DNA of 64,000 nt, taken from Mermis nigrescens (lineage: Eukaryota > Nematoda > Enoplea > Mermithida > Mermithidae). The stretch is from contig JAVLUZ010000145.1 of the NCBI GenBank assembly GCA_036768485.1, forward strand, positions 16,891,026 through 16,955,025, in the 5' to 3' direction. The notes beneath the pieces are model-generated. The model was not told the DNA's origin. It saw nothing but the letters and a program-made list of their open reading frames with translations, and did not search any database. Positions within the stretch are counted from its first letter, which is position 1. Each line of letters begins with the position of its first letter. A program made the translations under genes and the position numbers. Of this stretch, positions 1-11,700 are shown piece by piece.

Positions 1-216
1 TTTGCATTTAGAATGGATAAAATGTCAAATATTCAGAAACTTAGGAATTAGCTAAGATACGCTACCGAAGGTCGAAAACCCCTGTTTTACCACACTAAAT
101 CGCTACTGTACCATACTATAATAGTACACAAAAATTTGCATGTACAAAATGTTCAATGACTTTTGGATACCATTTTTGTACATGTAAAAAGGTATCTTGC
201 ACAAAAAAAAACACTG
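1..216 (+). mobile_element. CAGTGTTTT-family MITE nested in the hAT-like element (right part)
   Basis: It contains the family's TACAAAATG and GTACATGTAAAAA segments and ends CACAAAAAAAAACACTG at 216. The target duplication TTTAGGAC follows (217-224). The left end is outside the window. The equivalent insertion is complete at 55002-55390. Confidence 0.75.
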
Positions 217-946
217 TTTAGGACTGCATGCCGGTTGCAGGTCAGACACTGGCAGTATGCTAAAATGTGTATGTTTAAAAACATATCTAAATAAAATATC
301 TACAACAATTTGTTCGCTCATACAAAGACACTACTTTATTTACTGGTCCCCATTTTGGGATTTCACCCTTCCCTCAACTCTGGACCTTGGGAAATTATGA
401 TCGGAAAGTACAGTGCAGTTTCTGTCATATTACCAACCACACCAGAATCGGACGACTGAAAGAGCGAGTTTAAACGTGCATTACTGCAAAAGCGAGCACA
501 ACAATGGCTACAGTTCTGTCTTTACTTAGCTTATTTCGTTTGTTCGGTTATTTCTTTAACACTGTTTTCTGTTTTCTTATTTATGTATAGTAATAAAAGT
601 TTTTAAGTGCTTGTTCAGCCATATTTTTTATTAACTTTTCCAAGTCTTCAATGACAACTTGTTAAATTAGGTATGCTTTCATTCTGCTGATTTTATTCAA
701 TAAATCCTTCACACATTTAATCTACTATTATTGAAAATAACATTCGATAAAGTGTTCAATATTACGATTATTCTCTAGCTCATGTGCATACAAAATATTC
801 TAAGAGCACTATTTATGGGTATAGGTATATAAGCTTGACCCTCGGCATTACCCTCGGCCTCGGCCTCGGCCGAGGCAAGGATTCTAAGGCGCCTCGGCCT
901 CGGCCGAGGCCGAGGAGTCCAAAAAGTACCCTCGGTCTGATCACTG
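1..946 (+). mobile_element. Right part of 2.5-kb hAT-like element, second copy
   Basis: It is collinear with 55177-56126, with only scattered differences, and is cut by the window edge. It ends in the same GC-rich block of CTCGGC/GCCGAG repeats and the terminus GGTCTGATCACTG at 946. Both copies carry the same nested CAGTGTTTT-family insertion (here 1-216), followed by TTTAGGAC. It has no coding capacity. Confidence 0.85.
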
Positions 947-1842
947 GTAGGGGGTACACAAGTATTAGAGGTACCCAAGTAAATTATAGGTACCTATTAT
1001 ACGCGGTGCCATTTCACTTTATTTAGCTTTCAATTTGATCTTCTTTTAATTTTTTGTTTTCTGTTAAAACTAAAGTAGTATGCCTACCTTACAATAAAGA
1101 ATTATTTTTGAACCAGCCATCGGAATTTTGTTACGAAGTGTACCAAGCAAAAGCAAGTTCAAATTTATTCTTTCTTAAAGAAACGTAATATTTTATATAC
1201 CTAGCATACTACTTTAGTACCTACCGACACCGTCATCTGCGCCGTTACACGAGGTACCGGCACTAGCACAGGTCAAAAAAGGGCACCGGGACATCACTAA
1301 TGTTTAAATAGTGTAGGACGATGTGAAAGGCCCGAAAAGATTATTTTACGACCCCAGTGCGTTTTTTATGCTTTTTGTCGACTTTTAAAATGAAAAAAAT
1401 TCGTTCCCCCTTGCAAAAAATTCTGGCGTATGAACGGAATATGTCGTAATTTCTCAAAATTTGAGATTTGACAAATCTTTAGCTGTTTGACCAGGAAGGC
1501 TTTCACTGCCTCTCTGGCTGATCCTTTTGTGGGAGTTACATACATAATACGTCTTTTCACATAACTATGTGCATATTCAAAGGGTATTTATTTCGTTTCA
1601 GCCGAAAGTAACAGAATTTCTTTGATTTATTAAAACGCTAACGACAACTTACGATGGTTGAACTAGATATGCTTCGATAATTGAGTAATTTTATGCAAAT
1701 GAGCGGTCGATCACCATCTCCCCCACTAAATCAACGTTTACGGCATCATCATTTGGCATCGCCTTGTTATCGGAAGTCAAAAAACAAGTCTAACCCACAA
1801 CATCGTCTGCCTCAATACGTTCGATTTAGCAATGCCGGTAAG
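947..1842. other. Intergenic, no gene recognised
   Basis: AT-rich sequence between two mobile elements. I see no exon, RNA gene or family repeat that I can support. Short open frames here lack coding character. Confidence 0.5.
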
Positions 1843-2059
1843 CATACATGTAAGAGGGGGGATGGGGAATCTCCCACCTGAAGTCGGACGTCCCCCTCCT
1901 TATTCCCCTTAAAGCCAGAAATTTTTGACCCCCCCCGGATTTTTCGAAAAAATTAATTTTTTTGCCCTTCTTAGGCGTTTTTGGCCAAAAATTGGTGGTC
2001 ATACACTCCCCCAAATTGGCCGGAACCCCCTCCCCCCTTTTCGAGCCGTTACATGTATG
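1843..2059 (+). mobile_element. 217-bp CATACATG-ended MITE with perfect 8-bp TSD
   Basis: It begins CATACATGTAAGAGG and ends GCCGTTACATGTATG, giving inverted CATACATGTAA ends. It is flanked by CCGGTAAG at 1835-1842 and 2060-2067. The interior has runs of G and C (GATGGGGAATCTCCCACC, TTTTTGGCCAAAAA). Relatives lie at 5433-5647, 8229-8452, 26676-26817, 27532-27740 and 54130-54336. Confidence 0.85.
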
Positions 2060-2482
2060 CCGGTAAGAATGCTTACAGCTTTCGCAGATTCGCTTCTGTT
2101 ATTTTTCCCTTTTCCCTGCATTTAAGATGAAAATGAAAATTCGGCCAAGAGGAGGGGGTGCGGACCTAACATAAACTGATGTATATCTCGGAAAGTTCGT
2201 TGAGATTGCTTGCGAAAAATGCATTCTTCGGCGTTTCTTGACTTGTTCAATCCATTAGGATCATAAAATTCGAACTTTTCGCGAGAAAAATTCTTTAACT
2301 CAAAAAAAGGTTACAAAAATTGTCATTTTCTGGTCGCGCTTGAGTCAAAGTTATAGAAAATACTTCACATATGGCGCGAAGCGCCGAAAATTTGAAGATT
2401 TTTACCTTTCTAATTTTTATTTCGGCTGAGGGGTAGGGCTGCCGCCCCTTCAAATACGGCCCTGTGTGTACACAAGTGAATC

Positions 2483-2752
2483 ATGTGCGCTTCAGCAACT
2501 CAGCGTCAGCCAATGAGTGACGTCGACGACGAACAGAAACAACGCAGGCAATTGAGCGACGACCGTTCGCCGGCCGTAAATTCATTCACATGCGAATCGG
2601 ACGACGCTGATTCGCCGAACAACAATTTTGACAACGACGACGACGAAGTCAATGCGAGCAACTTGCTTCCGACCGACGACGACGCGGAGCGAATCGACGA
2701 CGAAGACGCCTTAGAAAACGGAACTGTTCTGGGGGATCCATCGGATGACGAC
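2483..2752 (+). CDS. BTBD2: BTBD gene, putative exon 1 (acidic N-terminus)
   Basis: An open frame starts at ATG 2483, with an in-frame TGA at 2477-2479 just upstream, and runs to a candidate donor GTGCGT at 2753. It encodes 90 residues rich in Asp, Glu, Asn and Ser, with several DDD and DDDE runs, and would be disordered. It ends in phase 0, matching exon 2. Coding-like codon use and position support it, but no conserved domain does. A repeat begins about 20 bp after the donor. A second in-frame ATG at 2512 is an alternative start. Confidence 0.5.
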
Positions 2753-5700
2753 GTGCGTCTTTATCATGCATGCACATAGGGGGGTGAGGGGGTATTACCC
2801 TCTCCCTGAAGGGTCACCCTGACGGGTACTGTCCGGCGATTTTGAGCTGATGGAACGTTTTTGCATTATCTTCGCGGTCAAAAGCAGTAAAAATGTCATA
2901 ATTTTTCTGGCGCTTCGCGCCAGATTATTACTATTAAGATTAAGTACTTTTTACTCAAAAACGCCCAAAATTGATGAATTCTCGCATTTTTTAGTGCAGT
3001 GATATAATGCAGTCAAAATGAACTAAAAATGCTTTTAAAACGTGATATTACCACGAAAAAATGTTTCATTGGCCATTTTGATCATTTTGATCCTTAAATC
3101 AGCAAAAAAATCGTGAACATCAGCAAAAAAATCGTGAACGTCAAATTTACTCTTTTGGATTTTTGGGATTTCACCCCCCCCCCTGCCGACTCCTACCTTG
3201 TGCACCTATGATCTTACGTTTTTTTAATACTCTTGGGTCAATCAAAATGTGTTACGTCAATAGTTTGGAAGTTTCAAAAAAAATTTCCAGTCAAAAAGGC
3301 CAGAAATTGATGTTTCTGGTCAACATATTTACTGACATAAAATGGCAAGAAAATTGTAAAAAAATTGAAATGATGGAACCAATTAGTTAATCATTTAATG
3401 ATAGATCGGTTTCACCCAATTACAATATTTTTGCATAATATTTCGTTGCGTTGAAGACTTATTCCCTGCGCAAACGCTAGCCGATGTCCATTGACGACCA
3501 CGCAAATGGAAATAACGCCGCAGATATCATTACTTCGACTTGAAAACGCTTTTATCAAAAAGTTTATTTAAGCTAGCCAAGCATTAAAAATCGTAACATT
3601 GTGCTGTGGACTGTATTTTCTCGACTATTACGAATTGAGTACGGTTTTGATAGAATGTGCTGACTGAATCTCATAATAGACACCAATTGCTTATGAATTT
3701 AATGCAACGCAAAGATAAAAGAGTCAATTTTATCTTCAAACGGCAGAAAACAGTGCAAAGTTGTTTAATAGTTCTTTTTTCTGCATAAAGTCTTTATAAA
3801 ACAGTGGAAATAGATGAAAAGATGCTTCAATCTGTACGAAGATGCTTACAGATAGATTTTGGAGTGTTGATTGCCCGCACTTGGAGCTAAATAGAATGTA
3901 ATTAAGATACTCGGCGCGAAGCGCCGAAAATTTTTAGAAATTTTGCTAAAAAATACTCCAAAAAACGTTATAATTACTATTACTTTGCCCCAAAAAAAGT
4001 CTTTGTACATTGTACAAAGATGGCTCCAAAAATCTTTGTACGAGCCTTAAAATCTTTCTCTCGTACAAAAAAACAGTGCTTCTATCATTCGTACATATTC
4101 AATGTTACAGGTTGTTCCATCGCCCTTATTGTTATTTGTTTGGATGCACATTTAACGACAAAAATTAATGAAGAATAAAATTCAACGCACTGTTTTCTGC
4201 CGTTTGAAGATAAAACTGTGAAATGTGAAATATGTGCATGGTAGCTTCTTAAATATCACTATAAGTTTTTGTATATGTGTAACATACATGCACGCGGTGA
4301 AAAGTTCTAGGAAGGGTTAAACCGGGTTTTCTTGTGAGAGTGTATATAAATGAATACTTAATTTTGCTATCTTATGTCAAATTTCGTTACTTCAAGCGTT
4401 GTATTTTATTCTTCATTAATTTTTTCGTTAAATGTGCATCCAAACAAATAACAATAAGGGCGATGGAACGACCTGTAACATTGAATATGTACGAATGATA
4501 GAAGCACTGTTTTTTTTGTACGAGAGAAAGATTTTGAGGCTCGTACAAAGATTTTTGGAGCCATCTTTGTACAATGTACAAAGACTTGGTTTTGGGGCAA
4601 AGTAATAGTAATTATAACGTTTTTTTGGAGTTTTTTTTGGCAAAATTTCTGGAAATTTTCGGCGCTTCGCGCCGAGTATCATAATTACATTATATTTAGC
4701 TCCAAGCGCGGGCATTCAACACTCCAAAATCTATCTGTAAGCATCTTCGTACAGATTTAAGCATCTATTTATCTATTTCCACTGTTTTATAATGACTTTA
4801 TGCAGAAAAAAAACTATTAAACAACTTTGCACTGTTTTCTGCCGTTTGAAGATAAAATTGACTCTTTTGTCTTTGCGTTGCATTAAATTCATAAGCAAAT
4901 TCGTGTCTATTATGAGATTCAGTCAGCACATTGCAACCGCTTATTATTTATAATTGTGTAACACAAGTCATTTTAACTTGCTGAGTCGAATTTTATTCGT
5001 AATTCCAACCTGAGACTCATGAAAATTTTGGCGTTTCGGGCCGAACTAATATAACCAGCTGAATTTAGGACAAAGTTACACCTTTTGCGAAGCGTGCGGG
5101 TCACGGATGACAATCTAGTAGTATGTAAAAATGTGCACATTCAATTGCAAATCTATACGTTATATGTACAAAAAATTTTCGCTCGTACAAAGACTTTTCC
5201 GGAGATCTTTGTACATGTACAAAGAGGTTCTTACAAAAAAAAACAGTGGATAGAAGAGAGTGTCTGAATGAAAGAATTGAACATTCTACTGCTCGAAAAA
5301 AGTATTTGTACTTGAAATTATACTGTTAGACGTCGATTGACGCTTTTTCGTTGTTCCAGCAGCAGGTTTGGTCCAAAAACGGTCTGAGGGGGGATGCCGT
5401 TCAAAAATTTTGGTAGGGGGATACCCCAAACATACATGTAGAGGCTCAAAAGTTTGGGGGTCCCGGGCCATTTTTAAGGAGGGGGTAGATGACTTTTGGC
5501 CAAAAACGGTCAAAAACACTTGAAAACGGCCAAAAAATTCAATTTTTGCAAAAAAAAATCGGGGGGAGGGGGTCAAAAATTTTCTGGCTTTAGGGGGATG
5601 GGATACAACTAACTTTGGATGGAGGATCCCTACACCCTGTCACATGTTTGTCCCCGTACCCCCTAGTGTGCATATATGATTTGAAGCGTTACGTTGAAGG

Positions 5701-8700
5701 ATCAAATTACTGCGATTAATCGTCCGGAACAAAAACGTCAATCGATTGACAGACGCGATCTATCAGTCGCTGGTTGCGATTCGAGGTCAATCGTAAACGA
5801 TTACGGCTCATTGTGTGCTTTTAACGGTTTCAATTCTGAGACTAGAACAAGCGGTTACGGTTCTGCCGATTTAGCAGAATCCACATCGATCGCCCGTGAA
5901 TTGGAAGAAGAAGTAGAAGATCCGGAGGAAGGGGCCAGGATTCCTGCCATGGATGTTTTTGAGGAGGAGGGGCCTTTGGATGGTCCGTCCGCTTCTGCGG
6001 GCTTCTACAGGAGGTGCATCTATGCCTGGAAATTGCTTCAAATCTAAAGTACCGTATGAGAACGTTTGAAATCCGGAGAATTATTCGCTTACTGAGCCGT
6101 AATACATATTGGGCAATCATTTTCTGATCATTTTGACCAAAATGCCCTATTTATAAACAATTGGTAAAAAAATTTCATGCACTCGGAAATTCAAACTATG
6201 CAGTTGGAATTTTTCATAATCGTGACTCTGTTTTTTTTTACTTTAACCATTTTATTTTCTAAATTTCCCTTCTATTCGTATAATTGCTTTTGCAAATTTC
6301 TATTTTATTTGTATACATCTCTGCTTTTGTATCCGTAATACATATTTAGTTTTCCATCGCAGCAAACTGACTATTGAAAAATTATATTACATTTATGCAC
6401 TTTTAAACGTATACATATGTACAGGCCCGTGGCCAGGATTTTATTTCAAAGGGGGGACAAAAAATATGAAAATTATATCGAGAAATATTGGGGGTTAGTC
6501 AAAAATAGGGGCATTTTTTACCGTTTCTCAACGAGCTCTACACAATGGTGAAGAAATTTTAAAAAACTTTAACATTTTTAGCTTATTTCAAATTCATAAA
6601 CAAAAAATCTATCGCTTAAACAATGTATATAACTGCGCAACTGATTTCTCATCATCCAATCCATCAACAATTTCTTACTTTTTCGTGGTTTTACTCAATC
6701 TTTGTGCTCTGCAAAGATAGACAATCAGAAAATTAGCGATTCGGCACGCAGTGCCGAAAAATTTGACATTTGCTCTATGCCTAATTTGAATTTGAAAGGC
6801 TTACGAGTAAAAGACACAACTATCCGGCGCGAAGCGTAGCAGAATTTGGCGTTTACTAGCTAAAAAGTATGCGAAAACCCTGTCTTGCCGACCTTTTAGA
6901 TGCACTTGGAGAATTTCACATTTCTTCCTTTGGGGATAGTTGTGAGAAACAATTTTTTCGGTTTCGTTAGGGGGGGCAACTGCCCCCTCCCCTTGGCTAC
7001 GAGCCTGCATATGTATACAGTAGCGTTTGTACGTGCTACTGCAGCAGGTTAAAGTGTAACTGCTCGCAAAATCTCTAAAATTTATTTTTTTGTTTCATGA
7101 TTCGTGTTTGGCATCAACCAGACATACTTAGCATAGAAATTCTGAGGGGTTGAAATTTCAAGGTGCCCTTTTGGTCAAAAGTGGTGGATACACATCGAAA
7201 ATATCGTTTTTCGGCGTTTCATACGATACTATATCCTTCTAGAGCATAGGAATAAAAAAATATTCGAAAATAAATCGAAATAATTCAAATAAATTGAACA
7301 AAATATAGTCAAAAAATTGGTATACGGCGCGAAGCGATGAAAATCTGACATTTTTGAGCAACTAGATATCTAAAAACGCTCAAAACAGCTCCTTTTCTAC
7401 GAATTTCTCGGAAACGTTTGATAAATTGCGAATTCTGTGGAAATGAAAAAAATTTCTGAGGAAAGGGGTTGGGGTGAAAATCCTCATAATTACTGCACCC
7501 TACATCATGTACAATTGGCCTTAACAAACCAGTCGCATTAGACGGGCTTTCCAAAAAATTATAATATTATTTTTCTTTAATTTCTAACATTTCTTTGAAA
7601 CATCAATTTTACAGGAACGATTTCAAAGATCCTGACCATCGTCATCATTCGGTTAAATTGCCCTCCGGCGGAAGCGTTGTCGCCACGCCGGCCAACACGT
7701 TCATTGACGTTGGCGGCGGGGCGTCCGCGACTAATTATCGCTCGACTGCTGGCAACGATCAGACGTCGACGGCAACGACTCCAGTTTTTCGATCGTTGCC
7801 ACTGAATCCACTCTCCGGCTTTAACAATCCTTTAGGTTTGTTTTTTTTTAAATTTTTCAAACGTTTTTTTTTCAATTTTTAATATTCGAAAGAAATTTAA
7901 ACAATTTTTTCAAAATGTGCCCGGAAAATTGCTCGCCGAATACATTTATTTGTTTTAATTTGGTGTCATGCTTCCGCTATTTTGGTGTGCATTGTCCATT
8001 ATTTGGCTCTTGTTTTCTATCATTTAAAACTATTTTTATGATTAGTTTCTCATTTAAGCTTCACTTATGTATGAAGGCTAGAATGTGCATAAAATTAGCG
8101 CATTTTGCCAATTTATAGCGTCTGCAGGCGGACGCCGCATGTTCGGAGCGCGAGTGGACGGTTTTGAAAGGCGGCGTAAAATTTAGATATGTTTATGTAA
8201 ATTTTATTGTAATTATCTAAACATGTAACAGAGATGGTATGGGGGATCTCCCACCCAAAGTTGGTCGTCCCCCATCCCCCCAAAGTCAAAAGTTTTTTCA
8301 CCCTCCTCCCTTTTTTGGAAAAAAAACTTGCGCTTTTCGGTCATTTTTAATGTAAGTGGTTTTTTGCCAAAAAACCACTGGTCATAACCCTCCTTCCTTC
8401 CCTAAAATAGTCAAGAGCCTCACTCAAAATTTTGAGCCATTACTACATGTATGATTGATGCTTTTTAGTCGTTAAATATCTCATTGTGTCTGGGGAGCAA
8501 TTTTTTGAAAATCCTATTTCCAATATGTTTTGCCGAATAATTCAGCATTGAATAACGCCAACCCTTCTATGCATAATTGGCAGTCGACGAAGCATACGCT
8601 CAAAGAACGATTTTCGTTCATGTTTTGCAATGAAATTTTGGCCGACGTGCATTTCGTGGTTGGACGAGGCGAACAGGTGACGGTAGTTGGTTTTTTATCG

Positions 8701-11700
8701 GATTTTTTTTTAATTTCGGAAGATTCTTAGAGCTCAGATACATGTTGGACTTTTTTCTTTCTGTCTTCTTGCAAAGCGTTTACCTCGTGTTTCCCGTATT
8801 CATTTACCTACTACTGATTAATTATTGAATAGTTTGATGGGTTAAATTTTTTTCCATAATTTTGGCAATTTTGATTTTTGTTTATTTTCGCAGGTTCGTC
8901 TACTTATTGAATCGATTTATTGAAATTGCATTACATTAAATGACGGAAATTTAGTTTTGGAAAAAACACAAAGGTCTACCATACATATGTGCGAACGTAC
9001 TTCATAGTTTTCTTTATTGGTTTCGAAAATATCGTGCTTTGTGTAAAAGTTTCAATTTTTATTGTGTAAAAAGGATGACCCTTGAAATTGAAGCCTCGTA
9101 TTATCAATTTATTTTGTGACTGCTTGGCGAAAAAGAGTGCAAAAGTTTTCTAATGTCGTAAAGCCATCTATTTGGATTCCATAAATTAAAAATTATCGGT
9201 TGTATTTACGATTTCTGCTCGTTTAAATATGTTTTTAGAATAGTTCAGTAGTTTCACACAATGTCCGATATATTCTCAATCCGCTGTTGAAAAAGTTAGG
9301 TCACTTTAATATACTTATGTATATGGATATATTTTCTATAAAATTTGAAGTGTTAAGCTAATAAGCTTGTAAAGTTTCGATTCAGAATGAGCTTTCCCAT
9401 ACGTGGGCAGGGTAGTGGTGACCAGAGGGAGTTGAAATCCAGGAATGGTCATATAGTACATTGTGGTCATTTTTTTGTACAGGATTTCTTTGTACAAGTA
9501 AAGAGACTGGTCTCTGAAATACAATGTACATTTTGTACATGCAAGTTTTTGGGTGATACTACAGCAGCATTTAATGTGCGGGAAACTAAACTAGGGTTTT
9601 TGACTCCTATAAGTGCAGTTTAGCTGATTTTTGGGTTTCTAGTGATGAAAAATACAAAAATTATAAATACGGTGCGAAGTGCCACAACATTTTGATATTT
9701 TTATCGTTTTCAGGCAGAATTTTCGGCCTTTTTTCCGCAGTGAGCTCAAAAATTGTCTTGCAGTACCTTTCGTTTTCTCCAAATCGTCTGACAGTACCTG
9801 ATTTTCCAGAACCTTACGTAAGTAGGGGTAATACCCCTCTCACCCCTTCTTTGTCCATGTGTGGCTTTTACTTTCCTGTATCCTCGTGTAGATATTTTCA
9901 ATTTGAGAAGTTTCTCGAGTAAAACAAATTTTACGTAAGGTAATTTTTCAAGCATTCTAGTAAAATTCCTCAATTTCGTTATTCTTTCCTCCTCGCTCTT
10001 TCATTGCTCGTCTCGATTGTGTTGTAAGTTGGGCAACTCATTAGTTTTTATTTTGTTGAAACTCTACCTAAGGATGCTCCAGCCAAATTCGATCGTTGCT
10101 CGATTCCTTCGAAATATAAGTTTTTTCGACCTCCCCCCATAGGTGCACAAGGTCAGGATCGGCAGGAGGGTTAAAAATTAGCTAAAATACACTACCAAAA
10201 GTCGATCAGCTCTGTTTTCACCACACTAAAATCGCTACTGTACCATATTATAGTAACCGAAAATTCGTGTGTACAAAATGTACAAAGACTTTTGGGGACC
10301 ATCTTTGTACATGTAAAAACGGGACCTTGTACAAAAAAAACACTGCTTCAGAATTTCGACCTCCCTTAAAATCGCATGCTGTGCATGTCTGGTTGGTACA
10401 TATGGAAATTATGAATTTAGCGTGTTCCTGCGCACAAATTTGTTCTTTCCGTCGGTTCGGCCGTTTTCGACGCAATGTTTAACGGTGCTATGGCAACGGC
10501 GAGTGAGGATGACATTGAGTTGCCTGATGTCGAAGCATCGGCTTTTTTGGCACTGTTAAAATTCTTGTATTCGGACGATTTTCAGATTGGTCCAGAAAGC
10601 GTCATGACTACATTGTATACAGGTTATTGCTAGGGATATCCGCTTCCTGGTTTTTTTATTAAATTCGATCGCACTTTGATTCTGATTCCAGTCACGATCA
10701 TTGCAACAGAATAATTCGAATGTCTTATGACTTGATTGTCACACTCTTCCAGGGACTTTGAGTTTTCGAACCAATTTCAGGTGCATTTTCGCCATGTTTT
10801 AACCGAAAATAAAACGCTATTTACTCATCTTTCATCAAGAAAATAACCGGCTGTCTTCACTCAGAATTTTGTTTCTGTTAAGGTGTATGCAATAAGTTGG
10901 AAGTTTATCTTAGGATTATTAAGTAAAGTGCAAACATCGAAATAATTATAAGTCACTAAAAATGTTGCGCTGATCAAAAGTCAAACAATTTAAAATATTG
11001 AAGATCGCATAAACCTTAGATGCACAAGATAGAGGGGTAAAATCTGGGATTTTGATCATAGTGAATTGAGTTTTTGGCTAATTTTGCGTCAAAATCGCTA
11101 AACTGCTCGACAGTACCTGACTTTTGGCCCCTTCAGCGGTGGGTAATACCCCGCTCTCACCCTTCCTATATGCATGCATGGCATAAACCTAATTTTTTGA
11201 CTCAATTTTCAAGCAATAATTTTGTCTCTGTTTTGCCCATATTGATGACTTCCTATTATGAAAGCTCAGTTTGCTAATAATAGTAAAATCTGACGAAGAG
11301 GACAAGTATACCCTTTTGTTGCGACCGCTTGGTCATTATTACTCTTTGTTTAATGAGCGGGTGAAAAAAATTAATAAAATCTGATCCGCTTCTGTTATTT
11401 AAAAACTAAAGAATTGGTTTTGGTTTCGTTGATCGATTTCAACTGATCTCGGTTCAAAATAAAACCAGTTTCTTGACTAATCGGTGCTGTGGAACACATG
11501 TCTTTCGTTGTTGCACTGATAATCCAAATCAATGTTGATTGAAGTAAGCTGGATAAACTGCTCCCATTGACGAGACACAAGATAAGAGTGTAAAGTTTTC
11601 TTAAGATGTAACTTAAATTTTGCTGGTGGTTCCCACCCGGATTGCACTAAATAATAAATTCAAGCATCAGCGTCAGGTCATTCGAAAATATTTAAATTGT

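Noticed and set aside
784..1026. Frame with Leu-Gly and Pro-Arg repeats
   Set aside because: By-product of the GC-rich CTCGGC/GCCGAG block at the element end.
3912..3926. Hairpin plus A/T run as a bacterial-type terminator
   Set aside because: The context is animal intron DNA and the motif recurs inside many mobile elements in both orientations.
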